The notes under the pieces were generated by a model. That model worked only from the letters and a program-made list of their open reading frames with translations, did no database searches and had not been told where the DNA came from. This document shows, piece after piece, positions 55,368 through 64,000 of a stretch of 64,000 bases of DNA. The stretch is from NCBI GenBank assembly GCA_025769875.1, contig JAGFNK010000210.1, forward strand, positions 1 through 64,000, given 5' to 3'. The position numbers and the translations under genes are program-made. Position 1 is the stretch's first letter. Each line of letters starts with the position of its first letter. Origin of the DNA: Russula earlei (Eukaryota > Basidiomycota > Agaricomycetes > Russulales > Russulaceae).

Positions 55368-55850
55368 TGTTGAAGCAGATGGGCACAGGTTATGATAAGA
55401 GCGATAAGATCCTTAAGATCTATCACAAGATATTTCAGTATTGTGTAAGACAAGACTGTAATTCAGTAATACCTATCACAAGATATCTACAACGCGTGAT
55501 TAGATGCGAGAGATAAGATAGGAAACAGTAAGTACTCACTTCAGTATTGTGTAAGACAAGACTGAAGTGATCTATCGAAATATGACGCTCTTAAGTACTC
55601 CAGAGCGTCTCTAAGTACACTGCAGGTAGCTACCATCAATAAGAAACAAAGATCATAAAAGGATCAGTCATTAGTAGCTACCAATTGTCATCAATTAACT
55701 TATCATTGTAAGTAACGCAGATCTCAGCATATGAGCTGAGCCGGACCGCGTGATCCGACGCGTCATGCGCCTGAGCTAAGCCGGTGATGCCCGGTCCATG
55801 TAACCAACGCGTCAACGCGTCAAATCACCCAAGTCAATGATATCTCAACA
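55368..55850. mobile_element. Solo LTR family H, TSD TGGTC
   Basis: 483 bp, TGTTGAAGCAGATGGG...ATCTCAACA, flanked by TGGTC at 55363-55367 and 55851-55855. It contains a 25-nt word TTCAGTATTGTGTAAGACAAGACTG twice (55434 and 55540), and CpG-rich palindromes ACGCGTCAACGCGT near its right end. Confidence 0.92.
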
Positions 55851-55855
55851 TGGTC

Positions 55856-56020
55856 AGCTATATCAGCTAATGGGAGAGCTTCTGGGAGAGCTTTCAGGTA
55901 CAGCTTGAGCTGCTTGAACTTGCCTGCAGTGAGCTCATTGGGATGATTGGGTGCAATAATTGGGGCAAACTGAGGCACAGACACAATGAAATTTGATATT
56001 AGTCTATCAAAAGTAAACAT
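55856..56020 (-). pseudogene. Most upstream coding piece of the hAT/DUF659 gene region
   Basis: Minus strand from 56020: FDRLISNFIVSVPQFAPIIA, NELTAGKFKQLKLYLKALPEAL, PLADIADH, then the solo LTR. Whether this is the true N-terminus of the transposase or an extension specific to this family is unclear. 56021-56161 upstream shows no gene. Confidence 0.5.
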
Positions 56021-56164
56021 TACTGTATGGCTACAGCTTGTCCTCGAGATCTTTTATTTCAAGCTGGGCAACCACGGCCCTGTTGAGACAGTTGAGTTGA
56101 AGTTCACAGCCCATAGACACACTGGCATTCTCGGGCAAATTCGCACCGCGTTTTGACCATCTTA

Positions 56165-56570
56165 CACGACAGGCAGGAAGGGATAAGTCAACTCTGCTTA
56201 TAGTCAACTCAGTGGATAATAAAAGTAAAATATTTCAAGTGCTGAGTAGGGTCTGTTGCGGCCACGAATTATATTACATAAGTAATGACCTTAGTTGAGC
56301 ACAAAAAATGTGACAAAAAAGGTTAAATATGGAGAGTCTACTCATTCTGGCACAACATTTACCCTAGCCTGGCTAAAAGTTGTGCCGGAATGAGTAGACT
56401 CTCCATATTTAACCTTTTTTGTCACATTTTTCATGCTCAACTAAGGTCATTACTTATGTAATATAATTTGTGGCCGCAACAGAGCCTACTCAGCACTTGA
56501 AATATTTTACTTTTATCATCCACTGAGTTGACTATAAGCAGAGTTGACTTATCCCTTCCTGCCTGTCGTG
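56165..56570. mobile_element. Hairpin MITE, near-perfect palindrome, TSD TTA
   Basis: 406 bp: CACGACAGGCAGGAAGGGATAAG... inverted at the right end, arms of about 190 bp with few mismatches, and a short centre ATTTACCCTAGCCTGGCTAAAA. TTA is present at 56162-56164 and 56571-56573. Three-base TTA/TAA duplications are typical of PIF/Harbinger; a CAC start would also fit a CACTA-like group, so the class is open. Confidence 0.8.
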
Positions 56571-56753
56571 TTAGGAAGTTCGGCAAATTAGCTGCAAAAT
56601 AGCCGGGCTAATTTGCAGGTGCAATTTTCAAACGTCTATTTCCCGTCACACTAACGCCAGAGTCAGGACGAGGATAAGGCATCATAGGGCTTGAGTAAAC
56701 GAAAGGATTACGGCGTGGGCACGAAGCTACAGGCCCGTGACAGGCCCGTGACA
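56571..56753. other. 3' flank of the host gene; small inverted repeat
   Basis: GCAAATTAGCTGCAAAATAGCCGGGCTAATTTGC near 56584 forms a short stem. No gene. Confidence 0.5.
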
Positions 56754-57273
56754 CTAATCCCTGATTGTATCACGCATTCTTCCCCTCCCACGGCGATCTT
56801 GTCGTAGCCTACGACTCGGAGGACGTTGCCTCACATCACGTTCCCTGTGAGGACGAGTATTTCGAGTCGCCCCCCCATGCACACTAGGCCCTGGCACAAC
56901 ACTCCCGCTCCTACTCCCACTGACACTCCGACTCAATTGCTCTTCCTCTGGTTCATTTTCCTTATCACGAGACGGCGCGATTACTGTGGGGTCAATGTCA
57001 GTTGCTACTCGATGAAGGTAATCTTCTATCGCGATAGCTTGGTCGTGGTTCCCTCCGCTGGCGTTGGTGTTGTTCCCTCCGCTGGCGTTGGTAACGACCC
57101 CACGTGGGGGCTCACGGGTGAACGGAGTTAATTCTCGATCAGCTCTACGACATAAAGTAAAGTCGAGTCATGAAACAAGGCTTGAAGAGGTAGTCGCACC
57201 TAGATGAAAGCTCGGAGCACGGAGCGACGCCGACGGCGAGGCAGAAAAAGGTAAGGACGGTGGAAGTGCACAT
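56754..57273 (-). CDS. Two-exon host gene for a small secreted, Arg/Ser-rich protein
   Basis: Exon 1 57273-57200, intron 57199-57145 (55 nt, GTGCGA...GTCGTAG), exon 2 57144-56754; 154 codons. The product starts with a signal-peptide-like MCTSTVLTFFCLAVGVAPCS. It continues ADRELTPFTREPPRG, a doubled NASGGN repeat (two N-glycosylation sequons), IAIEDYLHRVATDID, an acidic NEPEEEQ, SVSGSRSGSVV and a basic tail of alternating Arg (RDVRQRPPSRRLRQDRRGRG). The intron joins two frames without a stop and matches basidiomycete intron size. It shares 5' flank and signal peptide with the gene at 8430; the mature parts are unrelated by eye. Function unknown. Confidence 0.7.
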
Positions 57274-57727
57274 TGTTATCATGAACGGGATAGTCGATTG
57301 AAAACTGTGGGAGTCGTCGAGGCAAGAATAAGAAGATTGGTAACCAGTACCAAATATGAAGAATATGAGCACAGCTGGAGATAATTGAAACTGCTTTTAC
57401 ACTCCTTGCGTGCCGGACCGGACTTGTTAATAACCAGAACTTGTCGTTCGTTTTTTCCCTCAGTCTTTTATGAGGTTAGTACTACTCATTCCCTTACCAT
57501 TTACTAGTGTACATAGTCATCATCCCACAGGTTAGCAAACTATCTAATACTGAGTCATCATCCTACGCGCGGAACTCGCACTCAGAATCAGGGGCGTGAG
57601 CCGTAAATGCCTCTTGATTGCATCATGATTTGATTTGATTTGCTGCTTTTGATAGTACTTCGATACATTATTGCCGAGTTGAACTTCCAAAGCTTGCATC
57701 CTTGATGGCAGTGGGGACCACTCGGAA
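57274..57727. other. Promoter side of the host gene; otherwise unassigned
   Basis: The GGTACTGGTTACCAATCTTC block near 57338 is shared with 8520. 57400-57727 is CpG-containing unique-looking DNA without a recognised gene. Confidence 0.4.
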
Positions 57728-58048
57728 TCATCTCCTGCTCCCCCCCCTGCGGTCCCAAGCGATCAAACCCTTGAAGTTGCTCCTGAAACACAGCCAAATA
57801 GCTTCCGGGGACTCACAATTAACCAGTTGGGCTCTGGGGTTAATGTCACCACCGCATGCGAGACACAGAATCGAAAAGGTTGAGAGAACTTGGTCAGGTC
57901 CCAAAGCTTGAACGAGTCGAAAGAGTCGACTGAACGCTCTACAGAGCCCGAGTTGATCCTTATATACATGCGGGTACCTATGCGAGCTACGAGACCTTTC
58001 TACACGATGACGACGATTTGAACGCAACGGAATCCTCGCGAAGACCAC
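57728..58048 (-). CDS. Possible open frame, hypothetical
   Basis: 106 codons from ATG at 58048 (MVFARIPLRSNRRHRVERS). A TATATAAGG lies inside at about 57960, and overlapping frames are also open, so this may be promoter DNA of something else rather than a gene. No family recognised. Confidence 0.2.
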   Translation of the reverse strand: MVFARIPLRSNRRHRVERSRSSHRYPHVYKDQLGLCRAFSRLFRLVQALGPDQVLSTFSILCLACGGDINPRAQLVNCESPEAIWLCFRSNFKGLIAWDRRGGSRR

Positions 58049-58559
58049 AAGACTTCCCTACACCATGAGCGAGCGCACGAGAGCGTGCTACACAATCACG
58101 GGGTCGGTGACAGTTGAGATCTCTCACTGAGGAGGGCAAAGCTCTTGACTATCATTGAAAAAGCAAAGTTACCAGCGCCACTGTATGTCGAAGCTGCGGG
58201 GAAATGTGAATGCTTGGACGAGGGGAATGAGAAATGAGAAAGGAGAGGAGAGGAGAGGAGAGGAGAGGCAAGATTCGGGGCGTGAGATGGCGAGGGGGTA
58301 ACGGAGAGCAAGGACACGAGAGGAGAGCGCAGCAGCGTGCAGAGAATCACAGCAGACGTGGCGATTTCAGGACGTGTGAGCGCAACACCCCTTTGATACG
58401 AAGGCCTTCCGCGCAAGCAACCACCACAGCCGCCTTGTTCGAACGCATGCACTCAAATCAGAGCAAGTGTCACCGCCACGTACTGTCACCGATCACACGC
58501 CAGTTCCGAGGACCAGTGGCTTGATACCTGATACAGGAGTTGAAACAAGGAGAAAGCAA
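58049..58559. other. Unassigned CpG-rich DNA with a GAGAG microsatellite
   Basis: GGAGA is repeated about seven times at 58236-58268. No convincing gene on either strand. Confidence 0.5.
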
Positions 58560-58937
58560 GGGGGCCATGATATGACTCAAGTTTGATGGCCCTTATCTAA
58601 TGATTAATGTAAAATAATTTACAATTTTTGTAGCATAATGTGTGTTCTAAAATCTCCTCAATACTATTTGCTAATGTCATCATTTTGTAATAGGAATCTA
58701 TTGTAACAAAATCTAAAATGAAATTTCACAAATTGTTTCCTACAAATTTGTATCAAAATAATAAATTTTGTTATTCAAAATGTTACAGTTTTGTAATTCA
58801 CATATGTTGATTTCCCAACCAGTGATATCATCCCACAGATGCTCAGCAACCTGGAGCACATACTATTAGTGAATAGGTGGTAGTAGTAGTAGAGTTGTTG
58901 TTCAGATATCATATGAGTAGAGCATCAACCCCCTCAA
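58560..58937. other. AT-rich spacer
   Basis: Strongly AT-rich (AAATTTGTATCAAAATAATAAATTTTG and similar) without coding, between host-like DNA and the copia remnant. A TAGTAGTAGTAG run lies near 58880. Confidence 0.6.
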
Positions 58938-59766
58938 TGTTACAAATCAAGGCCAGGTCCTGACCATAGATGGTCCTATTTTACTCAAGAAAGACCTCTC
59001 TCACTTTACATTACCAACTCCCTTCCGTTTTCTGGGCTATCCCTCCTGTGGTGCAAGATATCGCTATTGTAAAGGCACTATAACACGACCAGGCACCCGT
59101 TTCCTAATCGGGTAATCATCGCGTGGCAGCCACTTGGCCACCCAGCCACCAAGGACCCAAAACAGCGGCACAAACTCTTAGAAACTGTTGCATAAATCAT
59201 CTGATGTCATCAAGGCTCCAATGACATCATGACTGACTGAGCGACTCCACAGTGACCTCATAGGCTCACTAAGCGCTCCACAATGACATCATAATGATGT
59301 CATCGCTCCACAATGATCAGTAATGCGCTCAGTAAGCCTGAAACTTGACACAAGCAAGTTTATGCCTCTGTAGTCCTATTGGATGGTACCAAAGAGTCTA
59401 GAATAGTCCCAGTTCTTTGTAAGCGACCCTGTACACTGTATATAAGCCCCAATGAAGTATGGCAGTCGTCAGACTGTCCATTTGTGATACTCTCATCTTC
59501 CTGGGTACTCCCCTGCAACCGCTCAGTCTAAAGATTCCCCTCGTCTCCAAGGTACTCTTCAACAACCACCTTGTTTAAAGCCCCCTCGCTACACTGGCCT
59601 CTAGCCTTTGCCTCTGTCTCTTGCAACACCTACCAGTCCCCATCTGGTACCTCCTCGTCGTTTGGCTCATCCTCTTGTTCAACGCCACTTACACCGCGTA
59701 TCATCTGTTCCAACCCTTGCCCACCTGCTCCTGAGTCCTTAGTGATCAGCAGTACGTGTCTTGACA
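58938..59766 (+). mobile_element. Solo LTR family F (F3)
   Basis: 829 bp, TGTTACAAATCAAGG...GTGTCTTGACA, flanked by CCTCAA at 58932-58937 and 59767-59772. Collinear with F1. Confidence 0.88.
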
Positions 59767-59772
59767 CCTCAA

Positions 59773-61933
59773 TGCCAACACCCTTTCAGCATTAGAGTTG
59801 CCTCAATGTTTGATGCTGTGGAGCCCAAGTAGAAGATACAGTCAGATAAAGTCAGGACAAGTGAGCAGTTTGGTGAAGATATTGGCAATGTTGTCTTTTG
59901 TGTGTACTCTTGTAATCAATACCTTGTCCACAAGGACTTGTTCCCTAATGTAGTGGTACTTGATCCAGATGTGTTTTAAGTGTGAGTGCCAGACTTGGTC
60001 TTCAGCAAGTTTTGACACTGCATCATTGTTGCAGAATATTGCTGTTGGATTAGGTTGTGTGAATTGGGTCTGAGAGAGTAGCTGTTGTAGGAAAATGGCC
60101 TTGTGGGTTGCACCATGCAGCACAATGTATTCTGCATAAACATGAACTGTCAGCAACAGTTCATTGTTTATGAGATGACCACCATATAACACCAGATCCC
60201 AGTGTGAAGCAGTAACCAGCAGTGGACTGGCTGGTGTCAATGCAGTTTGCAAAGTCCAAGTCTGAGTGTCCAATTAGGGTAATAGAATGCATCCTGCCCA
60301 GTGTGAGTGATAGTGAACATGAACCTTTGAGGTAGTGGAGAACCTGTATGGCTGCAGACCAATGATCTTGGTTGTAGCAATCCATGAACAATGCTAGTTT
60401 TCTGACAGCAAAGGTGATGTCAGGGTGGGTGGTGTTAGCAAGGAGATGAGGTTGCCAATGAGCACGGGATATAGGGTGGTGTTCTGCCATGCTAGCATGT
60501 CTGGTGTGGCAGGGATAGTTTTGTAATCATGCCAAAGTTGTAGGCTGGGTGTCATGGGAAGATCCACCAGATGGGCATCAGATTGTCCAAACTGTTACAT
60601 GATGCAATCAATGAAAGACAATTGGCAAAGTGAAATCAACTTGCCAATGTGGTCATGTTTTATGGATATGCTGAAGGCATATTTGATCAGACCCAAGTCC
60701 AATATCTCACAATGTGATCACAGCAGTTCCTTGAATGAGTTGTTTTCAGCCTTGGAGGAGGCAATGGAGACAATGTCATCAATGTGGACAAGGAAGAGGA
60801 TTGTACCCAACTGGGTGGTCCAAGAGTAGATGCACCACTCACACAGGAGTCATCTGAAACCCCAATCCTCAGCAGCTTTGTTGAATGTTTGGTTCCAAAT
60901 CCTGCTGGCCTGCTTCATGCCATATATGCTCTTTATTAGTTTCATTACCCAGCCTTCTTTCTCAGGTGCCTTGAAGCCAGTGGGTTGTTCTATGAACATT
61001 GTCTCATCCAGGGGCAAAACACCATGTAGGAAAGCAGTTTTGATGTCAAACTGTTGGATGTCCCAATCAAGTGAGGCATTGATATGGAGTAGAATGCAGA
61101 GGGACTCTGGACAAATGGTAGGGGCAGTGGTTTTGGTGTAGTTGAGGCTGTATTGTTGCACATAGCCCTTGGCTATGTAGTGGACCTTGTATCATGTAAT
61201 ATTGCTGAGGTTGTCTCATTTCCATCTGCAAATGAGTTTACCATGCAGGGGCCATTGCCATGCTGGCATGGTGGAGTGAGGGATGAGGACAAATACCTGG
61301 AGGTCCTCAAAGCTTTTGAGTTTGTTGTCTGCACCAGCAATCCAATATTCATGCTCTGGAGATGAGAGGGTGGCCTCCTAGGAGGGTTTGTTGTCCTCCA
61401 AGGCATTTATTGAACTGGTATGTATGGATGTGAGAGCTTGGGCAAGAGAAGAGAAGGAATCATCTAGTGAGATGGGAAAGAGCATATGTGTATTGTGAAG
61501 TGGAAGATATTCAGAGAGAAAGTTACAAATTAAGTTATTAGTACTTGGAATAGAGAGGGATGTGTGTTGAAAAGTAGGTACTGTATCAGTGGTATCATGA
61601 AGAGGTTGGGAAGTGGTATCATAATTTGTTGGTAAGAGAGAACAGGTCATTGTGGTGTCAGCAGGTTGAGGACAGGATGGGCAATGGAGGCCATCATTGG
61701 TAAGAAATCACAAGGTCAGGATCAGGATACAAGTTGACTGGTGCAAGGGGAGAGCAGGGTTATGAGGGGGGAAGTTGGGTGTGGTGGTGGCACCAGAGGA
61801 GGGATTATCTGTTGGACTAGGTGATGGAAGGGGATTGAGAGTAGGGGAAGGAACTGTATAAGGAATGGGGAGGTCTAATCTATTAGGTAAAGTGTGCTGT
61901 AAAGGTTGTTGGATGCATGTCATCAGGAGCAGG
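59773..61933 (-). pseudogene. Ty1/copia pol remnant (linker, RT, RNase H)
   Basis: Minus strand from right to left: a Ser/Thr/Pro-rich linker (61930-61400), RT start (YKVHYIAKGYVQQYSLNYTKT near 61170), the palm QQFDIKTAFLHGVLPLDETMFIEQP near 61050 with copia-type FDIKTAFLHG, IKSIYGMKQASRIWN near 60920. Then come a damaged catalytic box near 60790, HPDITFAVRKLALF near 60410, YLKGS near 60330, GHSDLDFANCIDTSQSTAGYCF near 60240, and the RNase H end (YHYIREQVLVDKVLITRVHTKDNIANIFTKLL) near 59900. Stops and frame breaks throughout. Gag, protease and integrase are absent. Confidence 0.88.
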
Positions 61934-62671
61934 TGTTGCAAACCAAGGCCAGGTCCTGGCCATAGATTGTCCTATTTTCACTCAAGAGAGACCTCTCTCA
62001 CTTTGCATTGCCGACTCCCTTCCATTTTCTGGGCTATCCCTCCTGCGGTACAAGATATCGCTATTGCAAAGACACTATAACACGACCAGACACCCGTTTC
62101 CTAATCGGGTAATCATTGCGTGGCAGCCACATGGCCACCCAGCCACCAAGGACCCAAAACAGCGGCACAAACTCTTAGAAACTGTTGCATAAATCATCTG
62201 ATGTCATCAAGGCTCCAATGACATCATGGCTGACTGAGCGACTCCACAGTGACCTCATAGGCTCACTAAGCGCTCCACAGTGACATCATAATGATGTCAT
62301 CGCTCCACAATGATCAGTAATGCGCTCAGTAAGCCTGAAACTTGACACAAGCAAGTTTATGCCTCTGTAGTCCTATTGGATGGTACCAAAGAGTCTAGAA
62401 TAGTCCCAGTTCTTTGTAATCGACCCTGTACACTGTATATAAGCCCCAATGAAGCATGGCAGTCGTCAGACTGTCCATTTGTGATACTCTCATCTTCCTG
62501 GGTACTCCCCTGTGACCGCTCAGTCTAAAGATTCCCCTCACTTCCAAGGTACTCTTCTTCAACTGCCTTGTTTGAAGTCCCCTCGCTACACTGGCCTCCA
62601 GCCTTTGCCTTTGTCTCTTGCAACACCTACCAGTCCCCATCTGGTACCTCCTCGTCATTTGGCTCGTCCTC
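61934..62671 (+). mobile_element. LTR family F, truncated copy (F4)
   Basis: TGTTGCAAACCAAGG at 61934, collinear with F1 and F3 to about 62671 (GGCTCGTCCTCC), where the last 100 bp are lost. Lies against the copia remnant on its left. Confidence 0.85.
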
Positions 62672-62887
62672 CATCAGGAAAAACCAGTCCGGTCCGTAGA
62701 CACCGCTTAATTCTGTAGACACCATAGACACCATAGCACAACAACATACTATGTAGTGCTCTATAGCATCATAGTAAGTCTATATTGCTCAATGTGGTTC
62801 CAGTAGTTTATGACTATATTTATGTAGGCACAGTAGATGAAACCAAGTCTACATATCACTATGTAGGATGACTGAAATTCTGGTTGT
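62672..62887. other. AT-rich DNA with TAGACACCATAGACACC words
   Basis: Short imperfect repeats of GTAGACACC and CACTATGTAG; no gene. Confidence 0.4.
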
Positions 62888-63015
62888 CTATGGAGATGAT
62901 CAGTTTACTACATTGCACTATGGAGACAATCAGTTTATTACATTGCACTATGGAGACAATTGTTCAATTACATTGCTCTATGGAGACTATTGGTTATTAT
63001 AATTATATTGCACTA
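62888..63015 (+). repeat. 30-bp tandem repeat, about four units
   Basis: Units start CTATGGAGAYRATCAG and end TTACATTGCA at 62888, 62918, 62948 and 62978; the last is extended by 5 bp and followed by a partial CTATCGAG. Confidence 0.85.
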
Positions 63016-63259
63016 TCGAGCCTTACTGATTGGCCATGCTACGCTGCATATTCTCCTCTCCTCTCCTCCCCAACCCACTCTCCCCTTTCCCATCCTCCCC
63101 CTCTCCTTCTCCCCTGATGACACTGTTTTCTTTCTCACCTCTCCTCTCCTGATGGGAGGCGGCCGCGCGCGCGAGTCGGTCGAAGTGGGGGTAAAAGGGT
63201 TTCTTGCTTGCTTTCTTTCTTTCTAATTCCTTCCTTTCTTGCCTTCGTCCTAGAGACGA
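63016..63259. other. Pyrimidine-rich low-complexity DNA
   Basis: CTCCTCTCC and CTTTCTTTCT runs and a GGCGGCCGCGCGCGCG block near 63158. No gene. Confidence 0.5.
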
Positions 63260-63835
63260 AGGCTGGTTTTTATGTACATTAGGACTGGAGGTAGACTAAA
63301 TGGTATCCTAGAATGAGGGTAGCTAAAGAGAGGGAAATGTATTCTGAGATAAATGGGTATGGACGCGTGTGATCGCGGCGTTGAGGCGACAGGTGTAACG
63401 AAGCTAGGCTTTGGAAGGGTATAGTAAAGGGGGCTGTAGCAACGAGTGGGCACTAGTTGGCGTGGCTGAAATGCCGTGAAGGGGTGGTTGGCCAGGTCTC
63501 GAGCATTGAGGACTTCTGCCTGATGAGGCAGTGGCGGGCGTGCGGGCGAGCGAGCGTATGCGTGGGGGTGAGCGTGGGGTATGCGTACGGGTGCGCGTGG
63601 GTGGTAGCGACGTCGGAGGCGGAGGAGCGAGTGTGTGCATTGGAGGCGAGAGGCAGAGGGCGTGGTGTGCTTGCGTGTGTGACGTGGTGGTGGGAGAGTG
63701 GGAGTTGTGGGGCGCGCGTGTCGGGCGTTCGGCTGTTGACTTGTTGACTTGTCTCTCGCGGTGGGTGTGGGTGACGCTTGGTCAGCATTGGCCAGTCCGC
63801 CGTGATCCACATCCAAGCCTGCAACTCACCTTACA
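63260..63835 (-). repeat. Family-K repeat copy (K3), CpG-rich
   Basis: Reading minus it begins TGTAAGGTGAGTTGC at 63835 and aligns with K2 (21920-22560). It keeps many CpG dinucleotides (GCGCACCCGTACGCATACCCC region). A TGTACATAAAAACC TATA-like site lies near 63275. No matching target duplication found; 63836-64000 holds no gene. Confidence 0.6.
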
Positions 63836-64000
63836 GTGCAAAGGAGAGGAGAGGGGAGAGAGCACATGGGGAACATGCAAGTGAGAGTGGTCACACGTGA
63901 AAAATGCTGCTTGCTGTCTATGTGAGTATGCAATGGGATGTTGACATATGTGATGGCAAGGCACAAGGTAAAAAAGGCCAACATGTGCAACTCGTCAACT

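Noticed and set aside
57728..58048. A confident gene call
   Set aside because: Several overlapping frames are open in GC-rich DNA and a TATA box lies inside; no family similarity.
58938..62671. F3 and F4 as the two LTRs of the copia element
   Set aside because: F3 has a matching 6-bp duplication on both sides, no clear polypurine tract lies against it, and F4 has no recognisable primer site next to it.
62888..63015. The 30-bp tandem units as a CRISPR array
   Set aside because: Units are directly adjacent with no spacers, in a eukaryotic transposon-rich context.

Overview
The window looks like a transposon graveyard from a basidiomycete (probably Agaricomycete) genome. The grounds are chromodomain-bearing Ty3/gypsy elements, hAT-type transposases with DUF659/BED-like features, Tc1/mariner and Ty1/copia pieces, and the one convincing host gene, which is split by a single 55-nt intron with GT..AG ends. 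No rRNA, tRNA or CRISPR was seen. Nearly all the DNA can be explained by TG...CA LTRs and by exact target-site duplications (TSDs) read directly from the sequence.

Layout. 1-7600: old fragments (gypsy RT, Tc1 transposase, a hAT transposase gene split by a solo LTR, several LTR pieces). 7949-9374 is a CpG-rich single-copy island with a secreted-protein-like gene (minus) and the 5' half of a conserved fungal gene (plus). The second gene is cut inside an Ala-Asp minisatellite by Ty3 element D (9375-17618); its 3' half resumes at 17619. From about 19055 to 56020 lies one decayed hAT/DUF659 transposase gene on the minus strand. It is broken by a hAT-type element (19239-23032), a solo LTR (23664-24544), intact Ty3 element A (25564-33371), Ty3 element B (34891-54630) and two more solo LTRs (54701-55291, 55368-55850). 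Element B holds a solo LTR (36828-37511) and a 5.7-kb palindromic TA-flanked transposon E. E is itself split by Ty3 element C (39546-48762), which carries an inverted solo LTR of its own family. This gives a nest four levels deep inside the transposase gene. 56165-56570 is a hairpin MITE, 56754-57273 the intact host gene, 58938-62671 a copia remnant with two copies of LTR family F, and the right end holds minisatellite and low-complexity DNA.

How the elements work. Element A has two identical 607-bp LTRs, a CCAGT TSD and one 1689-codon pol frame with every protease, RT, RNase H, integrase and chromodomain motif intact, so it is very young. In A, C and D the sequence next to the 5' LTR is not an obvious tRNA-primer site. 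It is an exact 11-12 nt complement of the predicted mRNA 5' end about 33 nt downstream of a TATA box, as in Tf1-type self-priming. A and C also carry an in-frame pre-Gag domain with no AUG anywhere upstream of it in the internal region. A, B, C and D all carry an extra module downstream of the chromodomain: a Ser/Pro-rich start of the form MS(S/Q), then a C-terminal CCHC zinc knuckle (seen clearly in A, C and D). Older copies are depleted of CpG and carry G-to-A/C-to-T changes in catalytic codons, as expected from methylation-linked mutation.
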